A stretch of 64,000 bases of DNA from an uncultured SAR86 cluster bacterium (lineage in GTDB: Bacteria; Pseudomonadota; Gammaproteobacteria; Magnimaribacterales; D2472), in assembly GCA_902630885.1 (NCBI GenBank), contig CACOWI010000007.1, forward strand, positions 1 through 64,000, in the 5' to 3' direction. Positions 54,601-63,376 of this stretch are shown one piece after another. The translations under genes were made by a program, and so were the position numbers. The notes under the pieces were generated by a model that was given only the letters and a program-made list of their open reading frames with translations, did no database searches and was not told the DNA's origin. Position 1 is the first letter of the stretch, and each line of letters begins with the position of its first letter.

Positions 54601-54616
54601 TGGCATAGATATTGCA
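54601..54616 (+). promoter_or_regulatory. Sigma-54 promoter of the second amt
   Basis: TGGCATAGATATTGCA has the GG-N10-GC geometry and a TTGCA -12 element. The leader to the ATG at 54645 would be about 17 nt and carries GGGAG. With the site at 52209 it is the second such promoter within 2.4 kb, both on nitrogen genes. Confidence 0.8.
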
Positions 54617-54644
54617 TGTATTTATATATATTTTGGGAGCATTT

Positions 54645-55925
54645 ATGAGACCTTTTTTGTTATCACTATCATTTGCATTTTTTTCATTTAATTTATCTGC
54701 TGACAATTTAAATTCGGGTGACACATCCTGGATATTAACCTCAACGGCTCTAGTTTTGTTTATGACATTGCCTGGATTGGCACTTTTCTATGGTGGCTTA
54801 GTAAGATCAAAAAATGTTCTTTCTGTGCTAATGCAGTGTTTTTCTATTGCATGTTTGATATCAGTTTGTTGGGTCGTTTACGGATATAGCTTGGCATTTA
54901 AAGGTGATGGAGCCTTTATTGGTAATTTAAGTGCCATTTTCTTAAATGGAGTTGAAAGAGATTCTATGAGTGGATCTTTGCCTGAATCTGTATTTGTTAC
55001 ATTTCAAATGACTTTTGCAATTATCACACCAGCACTTGTGGTTGGAGCATTTGCAGAAAGAATGAAATTTTCTGCAATGTGTATTTTTTCAGTTGTATGG
55101 TTCACCCTTGTTTATCTTCCAGCTTGCCATATGGTTTGGGGAGGTGGTTATTTAGGCAATAAAGGAGTAATTGACTTTGCAGGTGGTCTTGTAGTTCACG
55201 CTACTTGTGGACTTGGAGCATTAGTTGCAGCAATCTACTTAGGAAAAAGAAAAGGATTTAATGTTTCCCCTCTTCCTCCTCATAACAGAACAATGGTAAT
55301 GATAGGTGCCTCAATGCTATGGGTTGGATGGTTTGGATTTAATGCAGGAAGTGCTGTTGCAGCAGATGGATCAGCTGGCATGGCTATGCTTGTTACTCAC
55401 ATCAGTGCTGCTGTAGGAGCCTTAACATGGATGGGAATTGAATGGATAAAGTCAGGTAAAGCCACTATCGTAGGTATTTCAACTGGTATGGTTGCTGGGT
55501 TAGCAACTATCACGCCTGCCTCAGGAACAGTAGGTCCTGCTGGAGCTTTATTGATTGGGTTATTGGCAGGATCTGTATGTTTCTATGCAACGCAAATGGT
55601 CAAATCATATTATGAGATTGATGACTCTCTAGATGTATTCCCTGTTCATGGTGTTGGAGGTATGCTTGGTATAGTTATGCTTGCAATAGTAGGAAATCCT
55701 GACGGATTTTTAGGTTCTGGAGCTGCGGGTATATCTGAAGATGGTGCATTTGCTCAATTACTCCTTCAGTTAGAAGGAATATTTGTTATAGGACTTTGGA
55801 CTATTATCGCAACCTATATCATTCTTAGATCTATAAATATGTTTACAACAATTAGGGTGTCTAATGAGGCAGAAGAAGAAGGATTAGATATTAATGAACA
55901 TAATGAGCATGGTTACAGCCTATAA
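54645..55925 (+). CDS. amtB: Ammonium transporter AmtB-type, with signal peptide
   Basis: A 426-residue channel of the classical AmtB group. A signal peptide (about 1-19, FAFFSFNLSAD) is expected to be removed, as in E. coli AmtB. The pore histidines are His185 (GLVVHATCG) and His335 (FPVHGVGGM); GLALFYGGLVRSKNVLS near 44-60 and AFAERMKFSA near 135-144 are typical. An upstream in-frame ATG at 54612 lies within the sigma-54 region; the ATG at 54645, preceded by GGGAG, is chosen. No glnK follows it. Confidence 0.95.
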   Translation: MRPFLLSLSFAFFSFNLSADNLNSGDTSWILTSTALVLFMTLPGLALFYGGLVRSKNVLSVLMQCFSIACLISVCWVVYGYSLAFKGDGAFIGNLSAIFLNGVERDSMSGSLPESVFVTFQMTFAIITPALVVGAFAERMKFSAMCIFSVVWFTLVYLPACHMVWGGGYLGNKGVIDFAGGLVVHATCGLGALVAAIYLGKRKGFNVSPLPPHNRTMVMIGASMLWVGWFGFNAGSAVAADGSAGMAMLVTHISAAVGALTWMGIEWIKSGKATIVGISTGMVAGLATITPASGTVGPAGALLIGLLAGSVCFYATQMVKSYYEIDDSLDVFPVHGVGGMLGIVMLAIVGNPDGFLGSGAAGISEDGAFAQLLLQLEGIFVIGLWTIIATYIILRSINMFTTIRVSNEAEEEGLDINEHNEHGYSL

Positions 55926-57029
55926 AACAGAATTAGAATATTGATTCAGTAAATAAGGTCTCATATCTTCTGGTATTAGATTCATTCTTCCTTGAAGGTA
56001 ATCTATTGCTTCATTAATTTCTTCAGGTGGGTATTCAGCTCCATGATTTAGTTTTCCTTGTATTACTGCAGCTGCATGATTGGTAGGATGCAAAGTATAT
56101 GATTGTTTTATAGCATGAGTAATTTGATCAGAACATTCTTCATATGAATTATTGTTGAAGTGCATAACCTCACCAATGTTTAAATTTACATTTCCTTTAT
56201 ATCCATTTATTCCTTGAAATATACTTTCCATATCCTCTTTTCTTTCCTTTATATATTTTTGGTTGAGATCTGTTAAGTACATCTCTTTTGCTTTAAGAAG
56301 ATCGTTAGGATCTTTTTCATAAGATATTGAGACTGGAATCACATTTAAACTATTAAGGTAATCATTAATAGGTAATTTCTTTCTTGCATTTAAATGTATC
56401 ATTTTAATAACGGATGGATCTGTATAATCGTTACCGTCTTTAGATCTTCCTTGTTTTTGCGCAATCCAAATAGACTCATTTTTATTGATTATCGAATTGA
56501 ATATAAACTCTGATGCTAAATTTAAGCTTTTATAAATATCTCTTTTTGATTTATCGCTTCTATCAATAATAAAACTTTTATTTAACCGCATTAGATCAGA
56601 GGCCCACTTCTCGCTTAATAGATTATTTCCAACTGCGTTATAAGTCGTCTTATATTTATTTTGATGTAAGGCTAAATTAAGCAATGCAGAATCCAGAGTT
56701 ATATCTCTATGATTTGCTATAAAAAGATATCCTTTTTTTGAGTCTAGGTTTTCGATGCCTGATACTGAAAATTTTTTGATTGAATTGTTAATCACTTCAG
56801 AGACAACTGCTTCAAAAGCATTTTGATACTCATTTACACTTTTTATGTTTTTTATTCTAGACTTAATAACTAAGCTAAGAATCTTTCTAGAAAAAGGTAA
56901 ATACCTGATTTTATTGAATCTACCTGTAGAAAATAACATTTTTAAAAATCTTCTATTATTGGATAGATTTATCAAAACTTGATGAACTTCATCATCATGA
57001 TATGGCCTTATGGAATCAAATTTTTTCAC
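55920..57029 (-). CDS. PlsC-like glycerolipid acyltransferase
   Basis: A 369-residue acyltransferase. LFIANHRDITLDSALL near 102-117 carries the histidine-aspartate pair of the glycerol-phosphate acyltransferase superfamily in the NHRDI-x-LD form, and IAQKQGRSKDG near 190-200 corresponds to the EGTRS-like substrate motif. No clear membrane helix is seen, so it is peripheral or cytoplasmic. It probably esterifies a fatty acyl group to a glycerophosphate backbone. Its stop overlaps the end of amtB by 6 bp. Confidence 0.85.
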   Translation of the reverse strand: MKKFDSIRPYHDDEVHQVLINLSNNRRFLKMLFSTGRFNKIRYLPFSRKILSLVIKSRIKNIKSVNEYQNAFEAVVSEVINNSIKKFSVSGIENLDSKKGYLFIANHRDITLDSALLNLALHQNKYKTTYNAVGNNLLSEKWASDLMRLNKSFIIDRSDKSKRDIYKSLNLASEFIFNSIINKNESIWIAQKQGRSKDGNDYTDPSVIKMIHLNARKKLPINDYLNSLNVIPVSISYEKDPNDLLKAKEMYLTDLNQKYIKERKEDMESIFQGINGYKGNVNLNIGEVMHFNNNSYEECSDQITHAIKQSYTLHPTNHAAAVIQGKLNHGAEYPPEEINEAIDYLQGRMNLIPEDMRPYLLNQYSNSVL

Positions 57030-57093
57030 AGAAATATTTAACTTCTTATTTAAGAGATATATTTTACAATATTAACGTATACAATATCGATCA

Positions 57094-57828
57094 ATGAAAA
57101 CTTATCTAGAATATGATGGTCTTGAAGTATTGGCCCACAGAGGAGGAGCTGAAGAAGCAGCAGAAAATACTCTTGAATCATTTGAATACTCAATATCTTT
57201 AGGTTGCAAATTCATTGAAACCGATGTGCAAGTATCATCTGATGGAGTTCCATATATTTTTCACGATAATGATCTTAAAAGGATCTGCGATATATCTGCC
57301 AAATTTGATAGCCTATCCAGTAAAGAAATTGATAATTTAAGAATATTTGGTGATTATAAGATTCCTAAATTAATCGATGCTTTATATTCATTCCCCTCAA
57401 CTTCATTCCAAATAGACTTTAAAACAGATGAGGTTGTAAATCCTGCATTAGAAGTAATTTCAAAATCAAATGCTTCAGAAAGAGTCTGTGTAGCAAGCTT
57501 CAATAGCGATAGATTAAATAATGTAAGATCAACTCATCCAAATTTGTGCATATCAATGGGTCCAAAAGAGGTTGCAAAAATACTGCTATCAAGTTTTGGT
57601 ATATATAGAGGAACTGTGCCCGGTGACTGTCTTCAAATTCCTATATCGTATTATGGTGTTCGGATTGTTACAAAGAGGTTTGTTAACTACCTCAAATCAA
57701 AAGAACTTAAAATTATGGTTTGGACAATTAATGATGTTAAAACGTTCAAATATTTAATCGATCTTGAAGTTGATGGAATAATAACTGATAGGCCAAAGCT
57801 TCTATTTGAAACACTCAAAAAATCTTAA
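57094..57828 (+). CDS. Glycerophosphodiester phosphodiesterase
   Basis: A 244-residue TIM-barrel GDPD without signal peptide, like cytoplasmic UgpQ. It splits glycerophosphodiesters into glycerol-3-phosphate and an alcohol. Active-site residues are in LAHRGGAEEAAENTLESF near 13-30 (His-Arg, Glu-Asn) and IETDVQVSSDGVPYIFHD near 39-56 (Glu-x-Asp and His). The last residues meet the convergent small membrane gene with a 4-bp overlap. Together with the acyltransferase it suggests phospholipid turnover. Confidence 0.93.
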   Translation: MKTYLEYDGLEVLAHRGGAEEAAENTLESFEYSISLGCKFIETDVQVSSDGVPYIFHDNDLKRICDISAKFDSLSSKEIDNLRIFGDYKIPKLIDALYSFPSTSFQIDFKTDEVVNPALEVISKSNASERVCVASFNSDRLNNVRSTHPNLCISMGPKEVAKILLSSFGIYRGTVPGDCLQIPISYYGVRIVTKRFVNYLKSKELKIMVWTINDVKTFKYLIDLEVDGIITDRPKLLFETLKKS

Positions 57829-58010
57829 AGATATTTTTTTATAAATCTGGTAATAACAGCATACATAGGAATAATTATTGCAGTTGTAATTAATAATTCT
57901 ATGGTATTTGAATAATCAAGCATGCTTCTTATAAAAGGCGCTATCACAAATGCTGTTATAGCTCCTAAAATACTATAAAAAATAATAGACTTTGCGCTAA
58001 ATAGTTTCAT
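57825..58010 (-). CDS. Small two-helix membrane protein (61 aa)
   Basis: Two hydrophobic segments (about 10-28 and 35-53) are separated by a short loop with Arg-Ser-Met-Leu-Asp. The ATG at 58010 begins MKLFSAKSII; an eight-codon longer frame would reach further into the Atg22-like gene. It overlaps that gene's end by 14 bp, so the two are probably coupled. Family unknown. Confidence 0.65.
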   Translation of the reverse strand: MKLFSAKSIIFYSILGAITAFVIAPFIRSMLDYSNTIELLITTAIIIPMYAVITRFIKKYL

Positions 58011-59244
58011 CAGTATCAACAAAATATAAAACAATAATACCCAGTATAAATAGAATTAACAGTGGTAGTAACATTAAAGTAGTATCTTTAAATATTGCTA
58101 AGAAAATTCCTATAAGTGCAGGTCCAATAAATGCTGCAGCCTTTCCAAAAGTATTAAATATTCCAAAAAATGCTCCCGCTTTATCTGATGGTATCAATTT
58201 GGCAAATAAACTACGAGAGCTTCCTTGAATACCGCCCTGAATAAATCCTATCAATCCTGCAAGAATGTAAAATTCAACTCCATCAGATAAATTAAATGAA
58301 TATAAAATTAATATAATATAAATAATAATTGTTATATTTATTACAATTTTATCCCCATATTTTTCAGCAACAAATGCCCACATTAATGTTGATGGAAACG
58401 CCACAAATTGAACAAGGATAAGAGCAATAATTATTGAGCTTGTATCAAGACCTAAATTCAGTGCAAATGTTGATGCAAGTGCAATTACAGTATGAACACC
58501 ATCGATGAATAGAAAAAAAGCTATCAAGAATATAAATGCATTCCTATACTCTGAAACGGATCTAAGAGTGTTTATAAAATTTTTAAAAGAATCTTTGAGA
58601 ACATTTTGTGATGAATTAATTACTCTTTCTTTATAAGTTATTGATAAAGGCAATAAAAATATTGTCCACCAAACAGATACAGTTATAAATGACCATCTTA
58701 TAGCATCGGCTTGAGACTCTAATCCAAACATTTCAGGATAAAGACTCATCAAAGCATTTACTAAGAAAAGTAACCCTCCACCAAAATATCCCCATGCATA
58801 ACCATAGCCAGAAATCTTGGAAAATAAATCAGGTGATGCTATCTGAACTAGAATTTTGTCGTATAGAACATTTGATGCAGAAAAAAAATAATTAGCTATA
58901 CCAAAAAAAACCAATGCATAGAGCCAAGCTCCGACTTGAAGAAAAAAAAGCAGTCCAACACAAATAATGGATATTGAAACCATTGATATAAACATTAATT
59001 TAGTAGATTTACTTATATCTGTAATAGCGCCAATTAAAGGTGCTGTAAATAACAAAGTTAAATTTGAAATTACAAGGGTCCAGCTTAAATATTCTGCAGA
59101 TAAGGTAGAATCTATATTAGATGCCCAATATTGATTGTAAAAAATAGGAAAGAATGCCGCTAAAACAGTAGTTGCAAAAGCTGAATTTCCCAAATCATAA
59201 GATATCCAAGCTTTAATTTCTTTAGATAGTTTTGAATTACTCAA
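57997..59244 (-). CDS. UMF1/Atg22-like MFS transporter
   Basis: A 415-residue, twelve-helix carrier. KAWISYDLGNSAFATTVLAAFFPIFY at the N-terminus (by position about 11-36) is the identifying stretch of the UMF1 family related to the yeast vacuolar amino-acid effluxer Atg22. Further marks are GAITDISKSTK after helix 2 and IGFIQGGIQGSSRSLFAKLIP near 337-357. Substrate in bacteria is unknown; export of amino acids is possible by analogy. Confidence 0.88.
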   Translation of the reverse strand: MSNSKLSKEIKAWISYDLGNSAFATTVLAAFFPIFYNQYWASNIDSTLSAEYLSWTLVISNLTLLFTAPLIGAITDISKSTKLMFISMVSISIICVGLLFFLQVGAWLYALVFFGIANYFFSASNVLYDKILVQIASPDLFSKISGYGYAWGYFGGGLLFLVNALMSLYPEMFGLESQADAIRWSFITVSVWWTIFLLPLSITYKERVINSSQNVLKDSFKNFINTLRSVSEYRNAFIFLIAFFLFIDGVHTVIALASTFALNLGLDTSSIIIALILVQFVAFPSTLMWAFVAEKYGDKIVINITIIIYIILILYSFNLSDGVEFYILAGLIGFIQGGIQGSSRSLFAKLIPSDKAGAFFGIFNTFGKAAAFIGPALIGIFLAIFKDTTLMLLPLLILFILGIIVLYFVDTDETI

Positions 59245-59337
59245 GATTAAATAGTTATGAACTTTTAAACATTTTATCTTAAAAAATCATTTGAAAAAGT
59301 ATTAATTTTTGATATATTTTTTTTAAGGGGATACATA

Positions 59338-59436
59338 ATGGACGATGCACTTACTTTAAAGTATGGTTCCTACTTCGCAATAGGGATCGGAATAGTGATA
59401 TTTTTACTTGGCCTAGGCGCTTATATTTATTTTTAA
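59338..59436 (+). CDS. Small single-pass membrane protein (32 aa)
   Basis: One helix (about 13-31, FAIGIGIVIFLLGLGAYIYF) follows a short polar head (MDDALTLKYG). AAGGGG lies 7 nt before the ATG, a strong ribosome-binding site for this genome. The stop overlaps the convergent HIT gene by 4 bp. Function unknown. Confidence 0.6.
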   Translation: MDDALTLKYGSYFAIGIGIVIFLLGLGAYIYF

Positions 59437-59774
59437 CCTGGCGGCCAATTAAGAGACCTTCCTGATAGAAGGTGAAGATGAAGGTGAAAAACACTTTGTC
59501 CTGCCTTGGCTCCATTATTTATTACCAATCTAAAGGTTTCATCTAATTCAAGCTGTTTGGCTATTTTGCCAGCAACTAACATTAAATGGCCTAATATGTC
59601 CTGATCTTCAGTTGATGCATCAGACAATTTAGGAATTACTTTTTTTGGAATAATCAATAAATGAGTGGGTGCTTGGGGATTAATATCCTCAATTACAATA
59701 GAAATATCATCTTCATAAATAATTTCAGCAGGTATTTCTTTATTTATAATTTTTTCAAATAAGGTTAACGACAT
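59433..59774 (-). CDS. HIT-family nucleotide-binding protein
   Basis: A 113-residue histidine-triad protein, likely an adenosine/guanosine phosphoramidase of the Hint type. The triad HLHLHLL is at about 96-102, preceded by NNGAKAGQSVFH, and the N-terminus LFEKIINKEIPAEIIYEDD is standard. A longer frame starts 11 codons upstream inside the preceding gene; the ATG at 59774, 1 bp after that gene's stop, gives the canonical start. Confidence 0.93.
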   Translation of the reverse strand: MSLTLFEKIINKEIPAEIIYEDDISIVIEDINPQAPTHLLIIPKKVIPKLSDASTEDQDILGHLMLVAGKIAKQLELDETFRLVINNGAKAGQSVFHLHLHLLSGRSLNWPPG

Positions 59775-59775
59775 T

Positions 59776-59964
59776 TTAAATGAAGGTTCTAAAGAATCTA
59801 AATCCAATATAAAAAATAGCTGCAGTCATTAATATAGCCAAAAATATGATTAATAAATCTCTCAAGGTTTGTAAAAACCTTCCTTGCCTACTAGCTTTGA
59901 TCAATTGATATAACAGATATAAGATCGCTATTGAGCTTACTACCAATATAAACATACTTAACAT
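59776..59964 (-). CDS. Small two-helix membrane protein (62 aa)
   Basis: Two hydrophobic helices (about 4-22 and 36-56) around a basic loop (KASRQGRFLQTLRD). It is 4 bp after dedA and 1 bp before the HIT gene, so it lies inside an operon and is very likely expressed. Met4 is an alternative start. I do not recognise a family. Confidence 0.7.
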   Translation of the reverse strand: MLSMFILVVSSIAILYLLYQLIKASRQGRFLQTLRDLLIIFLAILMTAAIFYIGFRFFRTFI

Positions 59965-59968
59965 ATTT

Positions 59969-60472
59969 TTATCCTATTAAAGATCCAACACCGCTTACCA
60001 GTAATGCAAGAGCAATTCCCCAACACGAGCATGCAACGACATCAGCAATGTAAAATCTTACAGCTTTTAGATCAGAAATACCAAGCAAAAAAGGAACAAT
60101 TGGTCTTATGGCAGGAACAAACCTTCCCAAAATTACAGTATATTGTCCTGTTTTATCCAAAAATTTTTGAGCTCTTTTTATTGTCTTTTCTCTTTTAGAG
60201 ATAAATTTAGTTGCTAATAAGCTAGGTCCAACCGTTTTCCCAAAAAAGAAACCTGAAACATCTCCTAAGTGAGCACCAAGCATTGCCACCATCACTATTG
60301 AATATAAAGGTAATAACTCCATATTGAAAACAAAAATGCAAACCGAAAATAAGATAGCACTTGAAACAATAATTCCAGATAAAATGAATGATTCCATAAA
60401 AGCAAACATGAAAATAGCAATCCAAGCTAATTCATTATTGTTACTAAGAAAAGACTCTATATTCTCAAACAT
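59969..60472 (-). CDS. DedA-family membrane protein
   Basis: A 167-residue protein of the DedA/SNARE-associated (VTT) superfamily, members of which flip undecaprenyl phosphate or phospholipids across the inner membrane. Marks are AMLGAHLGDVSGFFFGKTVG near 63-82 and TVILGRFVPAIRPIVPFLLGIS near 112-133, with the G-R-F-x-P-x-x-R residues intact. Shorter than E. coli DedA proteins (about 220), lacking C-terminal extension. Heads the short dedA-orf62-hint run. Confidence 0.9.
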   Translation of the reverse strand: MFENIESFLSNNNELAWIAIFMFAFMESFILSGIIVSSAILFSVCIFVFNMELLPLYSIVMVAMLGAHLGDVSGFFFGKTVGPSLLATKFISKREKTIKRAQKFLDKTGQYTVILGRFVPAIRPIVPFLLGISDLKAVRFYIADVVACSCWGIALALLVSGVGSLIG

Positions 60473-60542
60473 ATGTAATTAAAAAAGATATTTTACTTCA
60501 ATATATTTAAGGTGTGATATAAATTAAACTAATTAATTGCTT

Positions 60543-61667
60543 ATGAAAAATATAGAAGAATTTGAAGTTAAAGTATCTGAAAAAGATATTGATTTACTAA
60601 ATAAAAAGATAGATCTAACAAGATGGCCTGATGAAATAAATCATAGATGGTCTCATGGAACGGATCTTAATTTCTTAAAAGAACTAACAAACTATTGGCG
60701 AAATGAATTTAATTGGCGAGATCATGAAAAGAAGATTAATGACATTGGTAGCTACAGATATACAACTAAGTCGGGACTTAAACTTCATTTTCTTCATTCA
60801 AAGTCAAAAAAAGACAATGCTATTCCACTAGTAATGACTCATGGATGGCCTGGAAGCATCCAGGAATTTTTAAAAATAATACCAATAATTCAAAAAAACT
60901 CTGATATACCAATTGATATTATTTGCCCTTCTCTGCCAGGATTTGGATTTTCCGATAAACCAAAAGAAGTTGGTATGGATTCCAAACAGATTGCTATTTT
61001 GCAGCATGAGCTCTTAATAGCTCTTGGATATGATAAATATATTGTTCAAGGTGGTGACTGGGGAGCTACCATAAGCAAATGGATGGCTGAACTTTATCCA
61101 AATCATTGTATTGGCATTCACCTTAATATGATTATTGCTTGGCCACCTGCTGATAAAGATCCATTAGAAAATACCTCACAAGAAGAACAAAAATTAATGG
61201 CAAATTATGAAAAATATAAAGAACAAGGAGTTGGATACTATGAGATACAAAAAACAAAACCACAAACACTTGGTTATGGCTTAAATGACTCTCCTATTGG
61301 ACTGGCTGCCTGGATTGTAGAGAAGTTTTATGGCTGGTTTGATGGTGAAGAGAATAAACTAGTTGTTTCAGATGATGAAGTTTTGGCAATAGTTTCTTTA
61401 TATTGGTTTAGTGAATCAATAACTTCATCAACAAGGTTGTATAAAGAAAATGGAGACTTAGGATTTTCTTTTGAGAACATAAAGCAACCTATGGCAGGCG
61501 CAGTTTTTGAAAGAGACTTGATTGCACCTCCAAGAGCATGGGCTGAAGAAATCTATAATGTAGTTCAATGGAATACTCACAAAGGTGGACATTTTGCAGC
61601 CTTAGAGCAACCTGAGTCACTTTCGGCAGATATTATTGATTTTATTAAAAAGTTAAATATTGTTTAA
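60543..61667 (+). CDS. Epoxide hydrolase (microsomal/juvenile-hormone type)
   Basis: A 374-residue enzyme that opens epoxides to diols. The N-terminal EHN segment (FEVKVSEKDIDLLNKKI..., about 7-60) includes TRWPDE and WRDHEKKIN. The alpha/beta-hydrolase core has HGWPGS (oxyanion, 100-105), GGDWGA with nucleophile Asp172, and HKGGHFAALEQPE with His350. The acid is probably Glu323 or Asp325. No membrane anchor is present, so it is soluble. A TTG two codons upstream is in frame, but the ATG at 60543 is preferred. SAR86-like genomes carry several such enzymes. Confidence 0.93.
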   Translation: MKNIEEFEVKVSEKDIDLLNKKIDLTRWPDEINHRWSHGTDLNFLKELTNYWRNEFNWRDHEKKINDIGSYRYTTKSGLKLHFLHSKSKKDNAIPLVMTHGWPGSIQEFLKIIPIIQKNSDIPIDIICPSLPGFGFSDKPKEVGMDSKQIAILQHELLIALGYDKYIVQGGDWGATISKWMAELYPNHCIGIHLNMIIAWPPADKDPLENTSQEEQKLMANYEKYKEQGVGYYEIQKTKPQTLGYGLNDSPIGLAAWIVEKFYGWFDGEENKLVVSDDEVLAIVSLYWFSESITSSTRLYKENGDLGFSFENIKQPMAGAVFERDLIAPPRAWAEEIYNVVQWNTHKGGHFAALEQPESLSADIIDFIKKLNIV

Positions 61668-62700
61668 TTTCTGAAAGAGATAATAATTTAAAATTCTCTT
61701 TAGGTATGGTATTTTCACCAGTATTTTTTCCGTCTTGCACAACCAATAAGCCCTCTGCAAAATCGCTATTTAAAAAAGAGTTAACAATTTCTAAACCATC
61801 GGTATCTGAAACCCCATCAATAGAATTGTTTTCTTTTATTTGGAAAGATCCAACATATGCATGTGGTTCAGTTCTATCATATATATTAAATGTATTATTA
61901 CCTTGTGAAGATGCAATGAGGTAACCGTTAGTTTGCGATGTTTTTAATATTGCTAATCCTTCAGGATCTCCAACAATATTCCCACTTCTATCATCAATTC
62001 TAATCTCATTACTAAGCTCCAAGTCTTTTGTAAGAGAATAGGATCTTAATACACCTCTTTGGTTTTCTTCAGAAATAAAAAGTTTTTTATTTTCATCATC
62101 TATGGCGCAACCTTCTGATTCTGAAGCATTGTTATTATTAAAAGTGTTTACGAAGTTAAGATTGTTTTCAGAAAACTTCCATAGCCTTACCCTAGGCCCT
62201 TTTGCCTCTGTAACAAATGAAATAAATTGACCATCAATCAAGCCTGCGCATACTCCGTACGCAAGAAAGTTAACCTCATCAGAATAGTGAGGCGTTTCAT
62301 CCACACTAAAACTGCCTTCTTTTGATTTTTTATGCAAATAAGAGTTCTTATATTTCCATAAATATATTTTATTTGTTGATGTATCAGTTCCAACTATATA
62401 TGTTCTGTCTTTGAAAGTCCTTAAATCAATATTGTTTATGCTTCCAGACTCAGAAAAGCCAATAATTTCCCCTTTTAAGTTGTATGAATAAATACCATTA
62501 TATTTATCAGTCCCAAATATTATTGATAAGCCTGGATTTGCCTCATTGAACCAAATTGCTGGATCATCTGCGTTTCCATTTATCTTAACTTGGGGTGTTT
62601 CAAATAAAGCAGAAACCGAAAATTCCTTTGCGGCATAAACATTAACATTAATAATAAATACGAAAATTATTAACAGTAGATTTAATTTTTTAATCAACAT
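61645..62700 (-). CDS. Beta-propeller phytase-like protein
   Basis: A 351-residue secreted protein (signal peptide about 1-23). Phytase-family marks: NADDPAIWFNEANPGLSIIFGTDK near 42-65 and YNGIYSYNLKGE right after it, CAIDDENKKLFISEENQRGVLR near 198-219, and GDPEGLAILKT plus DTDGLEIVN toward the end. These acidic loops bind calcium in true phytases, which release phosphate from inositol hexakisphosphate. The family call is good; activity on phytate is expected but not proven. The 3' end overlaps the epoxide hydrolase by 23 bp. Confidence 0.88.
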   Translation of the reverse strand: MLIKKLNLLLIIFVFIINVNVYAAKEFSVSALFETPQVKINGNADDPAIWFNEANPGLSIIFGTDKYNGIYSYNLKGEIIGFSESGSINNIDLRTFKDRTYIVGTDTSTNKIYLWKYKNSYLHKKSKEGSFSVDETPHYSDEVNFLAYGVCAGLIDGQFISFVTEAKGPRVRLWKFSENNLNFVNTFNNNNASESEGCAIDDENKKLFISEENQRGVLRSYSLTKDLELSNEIRIDDRSGNIVGDPEGLAILKTSQTNGYLIASSQGNNTFNIYDRTEPHAYVGSFQIKENNSIDGVSDTDGLEIVNSFLNSDFAEGLLVVQDGKNTGENTIPKENFKLLSLSEIKQYLTF

Positions 62701-62704
62701 TCAA

Positions 62705-63301
62705 TTATTTTGATTGATTAACCCAATTTAGAATATATGCATACGCTGCTCTATTGGCCTCAATTTTACCAACTTCGTTTAAGATACCGCTTTCTCTTGT
62801 GTTAAGAGAGAAAATTGAAATAATTATTTGTGTAAATACTCTAAAAACTCCATCGTTATTAAAGAACACTGGAAGTTCTATATTTCTTTCTATAAATTCT
62901 TGAACACTGGATGACAGTTCATGAAAAGGCTCTTTAGTAACTGGTAGTGATGTTGTATTTGATAAAACTAATTGTTGTGCAGCAATTGAAGATGAAAAAT
63001 AATCATAAATAATTTCAACAGTTCTCAAGACGATTACTGACAGTTCAGCTGTATTTATATCCGATGATCTTTTAGAAAAATCTTTTGATAATTCAATAAA
63101 ATATTTAGTTGCTAATGCAGCTTTAATAGCTTCAGGTGTTTGAAAAAATTTATACGTTGAAGTTCTTTTTAAACCTGAAACTTTTGATATATTTGCAATT
63201 GTGACTGAATCAATACCATTCTCTAACAGAATATTTTCAGCAGTAGTTAATATGACTTCAATTCTTTTTCTACTTCTTTCCTGTTTAGGGGCTTGATCCA
63301 T
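62705..63301 (-). CDS. TetR/AcrR-family regulator
   Basis: A 198-residue repressor. The HTH is at about 30-62 (GIDSVTIANISKVSGLKRTSTYKFF), followed by an alpha-helical ligand domain without similarity I can name. It starts 75 bp after the porin stop and ends 4 bp before the phytase gene. It might control the epoxide hydrolase, phytase or itself. CATAAT lies 6 nt before the ATG. Confidence 0.9.
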   Translation of the reverse strand: MDQAPKQERSRKRIEVILTTAENILLENGIDSVTIANISKVSGLKRTSTYKFFQTPEAIKAALATKYFIELSKDFSKRSSDINTAELSVIVLRTVEIIYDYFSSSIAAQQLVLSNTTSLPVTKEPFHELSSSVQEFIERNIELPVFFNNDGVFRVFTQIIISIFSLNTRESGILNEVGKIEANRAAYAYILNWVNQSK

Positions 63302-63347
63302 AAATTTATTATGGACAAATGTTGAGAAAAGTAAATCAGATTGATGT

Positions 63348-63371
63348 AAAAAGGGGCTATAAACCCCTTTT
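63348..63371 (-). terminator. Hairpin after the porin gene
   Basis: AAAAAGGGG (63348-63356) pairs with CCCCTTTT (63364-63371) around a 7-nt loop, with T-rich sequence on the minus-strand downstream side. It separates the porin from the TetR gene. Confidence 0.8.
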
Positions 63372-63376
63372 ACAAA

